Both the position numbers and the translations under genes were made by a program. DNA of 8,190 nt from Leucobacter sp. (GTDB lineage Bacteria > Actinomycetota > Actinomycetes > Actinomycetales > Microbacteriaceae), in NCBI GenBank assembly GCA_017990305.1, contig JAGNOB010000057.1:1-8190 (forward strand), written 5' to 3'. The notes beneath the pieces are model-generated. The model made no database searches and had not been told where the DNA came from. It was given only the letters and a program-made list of their open reading frames with translations. This document shows positions 1 to 5,145 of this stretch, one piece after another. Position 1 is the first letter of the stretch; each line of letters starts with the position of its first letter.

Positions 1-12
1 CGCCGGCCCTGT

Positions 13-90
13 GCCAGTCGCCCTGGGCCAGTCGGCCCCGTGCCCGCCGCCCCGGGCCAGTCGCCCTGGGCCAGTGGCCCCGGGCCAGTC
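13..90. repeat. Degenerate 14-bp tandem repeat, core GGGCCAGT
   Basis: The core GCCAGT recurs at 13, 27, 56, 70 and 84, so the intervals are 14, 29, 14 and 14 bp. The 29-bp gap fits one decayed unit (14+15 bp) around 41-55. A typical unit reads GGGCCAGTCGCCCT or close to it. The block is almost pure G+C with no credible coding frame. It starts at or before the left window edge, so its full length is unknown. It may be a slippage-prone intergenic minisatellite. No function can be read from it. Confidence 0.75.
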
Positions 91-126
91 GGCCCTCGTG
101 GCGCCCTGCGCGCACTCCACCACCCC

Positions 127-202
127 AAAGCACACGGGAGCGACGAAAGCACACGGGCCCTACATGTAGGGCCCGTGTGCTTTGGTCGGGGGCGTGTGCT
201 TC
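127..202. repeat. Perfect 38-bp palindrome with symmetric outer half-sites
   Basis: Positions 146-183 are a perfect inverted repeat: a 19-bp arm, AAAGCACACGGGCCCTACA, meets its exact reverse complement with no spacer (centre 164/165). The core AAGCACACG occurs twice on the left (128-136, 147-155), and its complement CGTGTGCTT occurs twice on the right (174-182, 193-201). Both offsets are 19 bp, and all four copies share one dyad centre. The stretches between inner and outer copies pair only partly. It lies about 100 bp downstream of the minus-strand gene ending at 282. A bidirectional terminator is one reading, although it has only three terminal T residues. A multi-site operator for a dimeric DNA-binding protein is the other. 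Confidence 0.85.
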
Positions 203-281
203 GAGCTGCGGAGGCGGGGGCGGAGTGCGCTACGGCCCCGCCTCGCCCCAGGGGCAGGGGCAGGCGCAGGGCGGGCCAAGC

Positions 282-1352
282 TCAGGGAAGCTCCCGCAGA
301 AACTCTCGCACCGTGTGTCCCCACCTGATGCTCGGCCCGGCGGGCAGCGTGACCCCGTGCGCTTGGAGATGAGACGCAAACCTGCGCAGTGACGAGACCT
401 CGGCCACACCCCACCGAATCACCCGCAGACCAGTGCTCCCAGCGATCCAGTCGGAGCGCCGTTTCTCCTCGTAGACGACTTCCTCTGCGCTTCTGCCGCC
501 CCGCAGACCCGGCTCGAGGTACTTCGACCGCCCGTCGGCTTCTCCCCAGAACCCGAGCCCATCCAGAACGAAATCGAGGTAGTGGGAGCCGCGACCGCGT
601 GCCGCGACGGGCACCTGCAGCGTCACATCGATGCCTAACTGCTGAAACCTGAACCGGCTCACGCTTTCCAAGGGTGAGTCAGCGAGCGGGTCGGCGAGTG
701 TAGCGATGGCGCGCGCGGCTCGGCTGCCTGCACGCGTGCGCAGCCTGTCCGCCCTGTCGTGTGCGTCGTCTCGCCATGCGCGCAGTGCGCTGTGGTCGAC
801 TTGCCTGCCCACTCTTGCAATTGTTCTGAGGTGGGCATCCGCGGAACTGAGCGCGACTTCGAAGGGCTGAGTTCGGGCGAGGTCGGTTACTGTGCGCTCG
901 GGGACGGTGCATCGGAACGGCGCCAGTGACGCGATGTCTGCCTCGTCGAGGCGGGATCGGTGCCGCACCAAGGAATCGCTCGAGCTCGCACGCTGTCTCG
1001 GAGCGACTGTTGCGTGCGCTGTTCGCGGGTCAGGTTCGGGTGATGCTGTGCCTGAGGGGTGTAGCCAGGTGGACCACGCGGGCCAGCCGTGGATTGCCGC
1101 CGCGCTGAGATGGGAGAACACTGGAGGTGAATTGGCGCTGCGGTGTGCGGCAAGGATCGCGGCGAGGTGACGGACCTCGGGCCTCGCCACACTCCAGAAG
1201 GGGGCGCGCGCATACCAGCCCGGTCGCAACCTGGTGAGCGCTCCTGTGTGGAGTGCGCGGCGGACGTCTCGCTCGCTCGCGCCGGCGCGACGGAGCGCCT
1301 GAGTGTCGACGAGGTGTTCCGAAACGAAACGAAGATCTGCAGCTACAGACAT
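282..1352 (-). CDS. Orphan AbiEi-like winged-helix / DUF559-like nuclease-fold protein
   Basis: This 356-residue protein has no certain function. Residues about 16-49 (TQALRRAGASERDVRRAL followed by LTRLRPGWYAR) look like the winged-helix N-terminal domain of AbiEi-type antitoxins. FSHLSAAAIHGWP (79-91) and VPERTVTDLAR (150-160) are typical of the middle of such proteins. The C-terminal part (about 224-315) resembles DUF559/Vsr-like nuclease-fold domains: E229 in SPLES, D260 in YLDFVLDG, E271-x-D273 in GEADGRSKY, then EKRRSDW and a GLRVIRW strand. The (D/E)xK signature is E-A-D here, as in many DUF559 proteins (VEVDG), so catalysis is uncertain. No AbiEii nucleotidyltransferase toxin is adjacent, so a working type IV toxin-antitoxin pair is not supported. 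The ATG has no good Shine-Dalgarno sequence, but GATACT (1359-1364, minus strand) lies 6 nt upstream, which suits a leaderless transcript. Confidence 0.8.
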   Translation of the reverse strand: MSVAADLRFVSEHLVDTQALRRAGASERDVRRALHTGALTRLRPGWYARAPFWSVARPEVRHLAAILAAHRSANSPPVFSHLSAAAIHGWPAWSTWLHPSGTASPEPDPRTAHATVAPRQRASSSDSLVRHRSRLDEADIASLAPFRCTVPERTVTDLARTQPFEVALSSADAHLRTIARVGRQVDHSALRAWRDDAHDRADRLRTRAGSRAARAIATLADPLADSPLESVSRFRFQQLGIDVTLQVPVAARGRGSHYLDFVLDGLGFWGEADGRSKYLEPGLRGGRSAEEVVYEEKRRSDWIAGSTGLRVIRWGVAEVSSLRRFASHLQAHGVTLPAGPSIRWGHTVREFLRELP

Positions 1353-1358
1353 GCACCG

Positions 1359-1364
1359 AGTATC
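1359..1364 (-). promoter_or_regulatory. Candidate -10 element (GATACT) for leaderless transcript
   Basis: Read on the minus strand, GATACT is followed by exactly 6 nt (CGGTGC) and then the ATG at 1352. Transcription would then begin at or next to the start codon. No purine-rich ribosome site precedes the gene, which agrees with this. The hexamer departs from the actinobacterial TANNNT pattern at its first base, and no -35 box is clear. Confidence 0.4.
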
Positions 1365-1388
1365 GCGGTGGAGGCTCCGCGGATGAGC

Positions 1389-1424
1389 AACGCCACCGCA
1401 GATGTGGAGAGCTGCGGTGGCGTT
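1389..1424 (-). terminator. Hairpin terminator of the mycoredoxin gene
   Basis: AACGCCACCGCAG (1389-1401) and CTGCGGTGGCGTT (1412-1424) form a perfect 13-bp stem with a 10-nt loop. The hairpin begins 17 nt past the mycoredoxin stop codon and lies before the promoter of the next minus-strand gene, so it should separate the two transcription units. There is no long U-tract, as is common for actinobacterial terminators. Confidence 0.75.
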
Positions 1425-1441
1425 TGAGTATGTTGACGAAC

Positions 1442-1717
1442 CTAGAGGCCGAGCTTTGCCTTCACGTCGTTGAGCGTCGGGTTGGTTGCTGTCGTGCCGT
1501 CGGGGTAGATGACGGTCGGCACCGTCTGGTTGCCCCCGTTTGCCTGTTCGACGAGCTCGGGTGTGCCAGGCGTGTTCTCGATATCAATCTCTGTGAACGG
1601 GATGCCGGTCTTCTCGAGCATCACCTTCAGGCGCTTGCAGTAGCCGCACCACTCGGTCGAGAACATCGTGATGGCGCCCTCCGCGGGCATGAAGTCTGAA
1701 ATCTGCGCAGTGCTCAT
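1442..1717 (-). CDS. Mycoredoxin (glutaredoxin-like, CGYC)
   Basis: This small thioredoxin-fold oxidoreductase matches the actinobacterial mycoredoxin family, which uses mycothiol to reduce mixed disulfides on cytosolic proteins. From the chosen start it has 91 residues. The active site is WCGYC, with C24 as expected nucleophile and C27 as second cysteine, followed by KRLK. TVPTV (65-69) carries the conserved cis-proline that contacts the thiol cofactor, and IDIEN is the strand typical of the family. I chose the ATG at 1717 because AGGAGG (1723-1728, minus strand) sits 5 nt upstream. The same frame extends to ATG codons at 1756 and 1768, adding 13 or 17 residues that are not family-like. The Mycobacterium tuberculosis Mrx1 active site is also CGYC. 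It is transcribed divergently from pit across a PHO-box-like repeat. Confidence 0.9.
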   Translation of the reverse strand: MSTAQISDFMPAEGAITMFSTEWCGYCKRLKVMLEKTGIPFTEIDIENTPGTPELVEQANGGNQTVPTVIYPDGTTATNPTLNDVKAKLGL

Positions 1718-1763
1718 TGCACCCTCCTCGGTCGGTATGCGATCGGTATCGCTCATCCACACC

Positions 1764-1769
1764 AACATA
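1764..1769 (-). promoter_or_regulatory. Candidate -10 element (TATGTT) for the mycoredoxin gene
   Basis: TATGTT on the minus strand fits the actinobacterial TANNNT -10 pattern. It lies 7 nt before the alternative ATG at 1756 and about 45 nt before the preferred ATG at 1717, giving a short leader that includes AGGAGG. No -35 box stands at a normal distance; TTGAGC (1794-1799, minus) is 24 nt away. Promoter assignment is tentative. Confidence 0.3.
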
Positions 1770-1807
1770 CGCGCTCTACCCGCTATTCCGCGGGCTCAAC
1801 CCCCAAA

Positions 1808-1829
1808 GTGAACGGCGGGTGAACGGGGG
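1808..1829 (-). promoter_or_regulatory. PHO-box-like 11-bp direct repeat (PhoP/RegX3-type site)
   Basis: GTGAACGGCGG (1808-1818) is followed directly by GTGAACGGGGG (1819-1829), identical at 10 of 11 positions. On the minus strand each unit begins with or contains GTTCAC, in an 11-nt phase, close to the known actinobacterial PHO box, whose units read roughly G(T/G)TCAYYYR(G/C). It lies in the divergent gap between the mycoredoxin gene and the phosphate transporter gene pit, which supports a phosphate-responsive role. TTGACC (1839-1844), a good -35-like hexamer pointing towards pit, begins 9 nt after the repeat, but no strong -10 box follows at the usual distance. Which gene it controls, and in what sense, cannot be read directly. 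Confidence 0.6.
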
Positions 1830-1959
1830 TGGTCTGGCTTGACCGAAACATGGCGAGATGCAAACATTTAGATAGCGCGCGCGTGTACGGCAACCAAACA
1901 GTTGTTAACGGGCACGCGAGGACACCTAGACAACTTATAACGCCGAACGGAAGGCGACG

Positions 1960-3309
1960 GTGGAATTCACCCTCATCGTGCTGCTAGTTATCGCGCTGGC
2001 ACTCTTCTTTGACTTCACGAACGGCTTTCACGACACGGCCAATGCGATGGCAACGCCCATCGCGACCGGTGCGCTTAAGCCGAAGACCGCCGTGCTGCTT
2101 GCAGCGGTCCTCAACCTTATCGGCGCTTTCCTCTCAACAGAGGTAGCGAAGACGATTTCCGGAGGCCTCATTAACGAGGGCGAAGGTGGGGTGCTCATCA
2201 GCCCCGAAATGGTCTTTGCTGGCCTCATCGGTGCGATCGTCTGGAACCTCGTGACCTGGCTGTATGGCCTGCCCTCGAGCTCGTCGCACGCGCTGTTTGG
2301 CGGCCTGATTGGCGCCGCGATCGTTGGCGCTGGCTTCTCCTCGATCAACGGTGCGGTGTTCCTCTCGAAGATCCTGCTCCCAGCGCTTGCCGCACCGCTC
2401 ACCGCCGGTATTGTCGCGTTCGCCGCGACCCGAGTGGCGTACGCAATCACGCGACGCCACGACGGGCGGAAGGATGGCCGCGGCCGCTTCCGGTACGCGC
2501 AGATCGCTTCATCTTCGTTGATTGCACTCGCACACGGCACGAATGATGCGCAGAAGACGATGGGCGTCATCACCCTGACCCTCGTTGCTGCGGGGCTGCA
2601 GACACCGGGCACCGGCCCGCATTTCTGGGTCATCGCAACCTGTGCGATCGCGATTGCACTCGGCACCTACTCGGGCGGTTGGCGGATCATCCGCACCATG
2701 GGTGCGGGCCTTACCGATGTGAAGCCCGCGCAGGGCTTCGCGGCTGAGACTTCGACCGCTGCGACTATTCTGGCGTCGAGCCACCTCGGCTTCGCGCTGT
2801 CGACGACGCAGGTCGCATCCGGGTCTGTCATTGGCTCCGGCCTCGGCCGCCGCGGATCAACAGTGCGCTGGCGCACCGTCGGGCGGATCGCTTCTGGCTG
2901 GCTCTTCACGCTGCCCGCTGCGGGCCTCGTTGGCGCGCTCGCGGCGCTCATCGCGCACATCGGCTTCTGGGGCATCATCATCGATGCGGTCCTCGGCCTC
3001 TTCTTCATCCTGTTTATCTTCTGGCGCTCACGCCGTAACAAGGTCGACGCGGGCAACGCTATTTCGGTTCCCGACGTTGCCGAGTCCGGCTACGCAGTGC
3101 GTATGGGCAAGGGCCGCGTAAAGAAGGTCGCGACGAAGACCGGAACGATCCCGCCGCTCACTCCGGTCGCCCAGTCTGCAGTCCGTTCGGACAAGGCGAA
3201 GCGCGCAGCCGAGAAGGCCGCACGTGAGGCTGAGAAGGCAGCGCGGAAGGCGGCCGAGAAGGCCGCGAAGAAGGCTGCCAAGAAGCAGCGTGAGGGAGGC
3301 TCCGAATGA
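1960..3309 (+). CDS. pit: PiT-family low-affinity inorganic phosphate transporter
   Basis: This integral membrane symporter should take up phosphate, usually as a divalent-metal phosphate complex, using the cation gradient. The inverted-repeat PiT fold is visible: GFHDTANAMAT (22-32) and HGTNDAQKTMG (192-202) are the two family signatures, and PSSSSHALFGG (105-115) and SSHLGFALSTTQVASG (273-288) are the matching re-entrant segments. About ten hydrophobic segments lie between residues 3 and about 360. The GTG start is supported by GGAAGG 5 nt upstream. After the last helix (WRSRRNK) comes a soluble tail, and residues 408-449 are almost entirely Ala, Lys, Glu and Arg, an unusual helix-forming, strongly basic end. 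The stop codon overlaps the next start (ATGA), so the two proteins are probably made together. A PHO-box-like repeat lies about 130 bp upstream. Confidence 0.95.
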   Translation: MEFTLIVLLVIALALFFDFTNGFHDTANAMATPIATGALKPKTAVLLAAVLNLIGAFLSTEVAKTISGGLINEGEGGVLISPEMVFAGLIGAIVWNLVTWLYGLPSSSSHALFGGLIGAAIVGAGFSSINGAVFLSKILLPALAAPLTAGIVAFAATRVAYAITRRHDGRKDGRGRFRYAQIASSSLIALAHGTNDAQKTMGVITLTLVAAGLQTPGTGPHFWVIATCAIAIALGTYSGGWRIIRTMGAGLTDVKPAQGFAAETSTAATILASSHLGFALSTTQVASGSVIGSGLGRRGSTVRWRTVGRIASGWLFTLPAAGLVGALAALIAHIGFWGIIIDAVLGLFFILFIFWRSRRNKVDAGNAISVPDVAESGYAVRMGKGRVKKVATKTGTIPPLTPVAQSAVRSDKAKRAAEKAAREAEKAARKAAEKAAKKAAKKQREGGSE

Positions 3310-3608
3310 GTGAGATCAACTGGATGGCCTTCGTGACGGTGTTCGGCACGTCGCTGTTCGCAGCGGTGTTTGTCGTTGCTCTGTACTCCCTCGGCATCCG
3401 CTTCCTCGCGACGCCACCGCGGCCGGCACGCCGTCCCGACGGCACGATTGAACCCGTGGGCCCCGACCGCGATGATGAGGATGACGACATCGACGCGGAG
3501 GGCGGGCGTCCGCGCTGGGCGACCATCGCGGCGAACGTCTGCTTCACCCTCTCTGTCATCGCCGTGCTCGGTGGGATCTACCTGATCGTGCCCGCGCTGC
3601 ACGGCTAA
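3306..3608 (+). CDS. Small two-helix membrane protein coupled to pit
   Basis: This 100-residue protein has no function I can name. It has two predicted transmembrane helices (about 7-29 and 72-96) joined by a loop with Pro/Arg-rich flanks and an acidic centre, DRDDEDDDIDAE (54-65). Arginines at both ends of the loop (IRFLATPPRPARR and RPRW) put the loop in the cytoplasm by the positive-inside rule, with both termini outside. It begins inside the pit stop codon (ATGA overlap), and GGGAGG (3294-3299) lies 6 nt upstream. This tight coupling suggests an accessory subunit or regulator of the transporter. The acidic loop and the basic Pit tail, both predicted cytoplasmic, could attract each other; this is inference only. 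Confidence 0.85.
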   Translation: MSEINWMAFVTVFGTSLFAAVFVVALYSLGIRFLATPPRPARRPDGTIEPVGPDRDDEDDDIDAEGGRPRWATIAANVCFTLSVIAVLGGIYLIVPALHG

Positions 3609-3624
3609 GACGGCGTCGAGGCGA

Positions 3625-3656
3625 TGCCTGGGGCCGGGCGAACCGAAAACCAGGCA
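3625..3656. terminator. 7-bp inverted repeat after the pit operon: weak terminator or operator
   Basis: TGCCTGG (3625-3631) and CCAGGCA (3650-3656) form a perfect 7-bp inverted repeat with an 18-nt spacer. It lies 17 nt beyond the stop of the small membrane protein gene and ends 8 bp before the -10-like hexamer of the aldehyde dehydrogenase gene. It could end the pit transcript, or it could be an operator covering the -35 region of the next promoter. The loop is long and no U-tract follows, so the terminator reading is weak. Confidence 0.4.
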
Positions 3657-3663
3657 CGCAGGC

Positions 3664-3669
3664 TATTCT
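3664..3669 (+). promoter_or_regulatory. -10 element (TATTCT) of a leaderless promoter
   Basis: TATTCT matches the actinobacterial TANNNT -10 pattern and is followed by 6 nt (GGGCGC) and the ATG at 3676, so the predicted transcription start is the A of the start codon. No Shine-Dalgarno sequence precedes this gene, which agrees. No clear -35 hexamer is present. Confidence 0.6.
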
Positions 3670-3675
3670 GGGCGC

Positions 3676-5079
3676 ATGAGCTTCACCGCTATTGACCGTA
3701 TCCCCGGTATCGTCGCCGGTCTCCGTTACTCCTTTGCGCAGGGAACGACACGGCCTGAGCGGTGGCGGCGTGACCAGCTCATGAAGCTTCGAAGCTTGCT
3801 GCTCGACCGGGGTGCTGATTTTGAGCGTACGCTCTTCGAGGATCTCGGGAAGGCTGGCACGGAGGCGCAGCTCACGGAGATCGGCTTCCTCGTCGCGGAG
3901 ATTGATCACGCCCTGCAGAGTCTCTCCGGGTGGATGCGGCCGCGTCGTGTTGGGGTGCCGCTCGCCTTGCAGCCGGCAACGGCGCGTGTGGTGCCTGAGC
4001 CGCTTGGCGTCGTGCTGATCATTGCGCCGTGGAACTATCCGCTGATGCTCGCGCTGTCGCCCCTCATCGGCGCACTCGCGGCGGGCAATGCCGCCGTGAT
4101 CAAACCGAGCGAGCTTGCCCCGGCCACGGCGCGGCTTATCGCTCAGTTGGTGCCTGACGCGCTCGACAAACGAGCTGTCGCGGTGATTGAGGGCGCGGTG
4201 CCGGAGACGACGGCGCTGCTCGCAGAGCGCTTCGACCATATCTTCTACACCGGAAACGGCAAGGTGGGGCGGATCGTCGCGCACGCCGCCGCCGACAATC
4301 TCACCCCGGTCACGCTTGAGCTCGGAGGGAAGTCCCCGGCGTATGTCGATGGCTCGGTCCCGCTCGCAGAAGCCGCGAAGCGCCTGGTGTGGGGCAAGTT
4401 CATGAACGCGGGTCAGACCTGCGTCGCACCCGACTACGTCATCGGCACCGCACCGGTGCTCGCCAGGCTCGCCCCACTGCTCTCCGACGCGGTGCACGAG
4501 CTGTACGGGTCTGCGACGGCCGAGAACCCTGATTACGGGCGGATCGTGAACAGGGCCCAGTTCGATCGCCTCGTGAGCTACCTCGACGACGGTGAGATCG
4601 TCGTCGGCGGTGCGCACGATGCTACGGCGCTGCACATCGACCCGACGGTTCTCGCGAATGTGCCGCGTGACGCTCGCATCATGCAGGAGGAAATTTTCGG
4701 GCCGCTGCTTCCGCTCGTCGTTGTCGATGGTCTCGATGATGCGCTGACCTTCGTGGTCGGCAGGGATAAGCCGCTTGCCGCATACGTGTTCAGCGATGAC
4801 GCAGCAGTTCGCGAGCGCTGGGAGCGTGAGACGAGCTCGGGGGCGCTGGGCTTCGGGGTTCCCGTCATGCACCTCACTGCGCCAGAGCTGCCGTTTGGTG
4901 GCGTTGGCGAGAGCGGTATGGGGGCGTATCACGGCGAACTCTCCTTCCGCGTGTTCAGTCACGAGAAGGCTGTACTTGCCAAACCGCTTCGCCCAGACAC
5001 TCTTGCGCCGACGGTGATGCCGCCTTTCACGGCGGCAAAGGACGGTCTCGTCCGGAAGTGGCTGCGTAAGCTCCTGTAA
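3676..5079 (+). CDS. Aldehyde dehydrogenase, class-3-like
   Basis: This NAD(P)-dependent enzyme should oxidise an aldehyde to its carboxylic acid in the cytosol. The substrate is not evident. All main catalytic landmarks are present: APWNYP with N120 (oxyanion hole), IKPSE with K143 (cofactor ribose), TGNGKVG (about 192-198), LELGGKSP with general base E215, GQTC with nucleophile C249, and EEIFGP with E339. LPFGGVGESGMGAYHG near the C-terminus, the sequence GQTCVAPDYV around the cysteine, and the short N-terminus before the Rossmann region place it with ALDH3-type enzymes (fatty, aromatic or apocarotenal aldehydes) rather than the longer betaine or succinate semialdehyde types. At 467 residues it is full length for that group. 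The C-terminal end, RKWLRKLL, is basic and amphipathic, and could favour membrane contact as in some fatty aldehyde dehydrogenases; this is speculative. It appears to be transcribed alone from a leaderless promoter. Confidence 0.93.
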   Translation: MSFTAIDRIPGIVAGLRYSFAQGTTRPERWRRDQLMKLRSLLLDRGADFERTLFEDLGKAGTEAQLTEIGFLVAEIDHALQSLSGWMRPRRVGVPLALQPATARVVPEPLGVVLIIAPWNYPLMLALSPLIGALAAGNAAVIKPSELAPATARLIAQLVPDALDKRAVAVIEGAVPETTALLAERFDHIFYTGNGKVGRIVAHAAADNLTPVTLELGGKSPAYVDGSVPLAEAAKRLVWGKFMNAGQTCVAPDYVIGTAPVLARLAPLLSDAVHELYGSATAENPDYGRIVNRAQFDRLVSYLDDGEIVVGGAHDATALHIDPTVLANVPRDARIMQEEIFGPLLPLVVVDGLDDALTFVVGRDKPLAAYVFSDDAAVRERWERETSSGALGFGVPVMHLTAPELPFGGVGESGMGAYHGELSFRVFSHEKAVLAKPLRPDTLAPTVMPPFTAAKDGLVRKWLRKLL

Positions 5080-5133
5080 CCCGCTAACCGAGTTTCCTGG
5101 TCGGCTTGCCACGGTCGGGCATACGTCGGTCAC

Positions 5134-5139
5134 TAGACT
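5134..5139 (+). promoter_or_regulatory. -10 element (TAGACT) of a leaderless promoter
   Basis: TAGACT is a good TANNNT-type -10 hexamer. It is followed by 6 nt (GAGGAC) and the GTG at 5146, so transcription should start on the start codon. The GAGG within the spacer is too close to the GTG to serve as a ribosome site. The spacing equals that of the aldehyde dehydrogenase promoter. TTGCCA (5106-5111) is 22 nt upstream, too far for a usual -35 box. Confidence 0.65.
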
Positions 5140-5145
5140 GAGGAC

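Noticed and set aside
1..90. CRISPR array
   Set aside because: Units are 14 bp and nearly contiguous, with no unique 30-40 bp spacers and no cas gene nearby.
127..202. Insertion-sequence terminal repeats
   Set aside because: The arms are contiguous rather than flanking a transposase, and no target duplication is visible.
40..652. Plus-strand open frames over the repeats and opposite the AbiEi-like gene
   Set aside because: The products are low-complexity Pro/Arg/Ser sequence driven by the repeats and by the opposite strand's codons, with no ribosome site or domain.
282..1352. Complete AbiE abortive-infection (type IV toxin-antitoxin) system
   Set aside because: Only an AbiEi-like domain is present; no AbiEii nucleotidyltransferase lies next to it, and the C-terminus is of a different type.
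3556..5133. A 525-codon open frame on the minus strand
   Set aside because: It lies antisense to a complete aldehyde dehydrogenase with all catalytic motifs. Its translation is Arg/His-rich without recognisable domains, as expected for a shadow frame in high-GC DNA.
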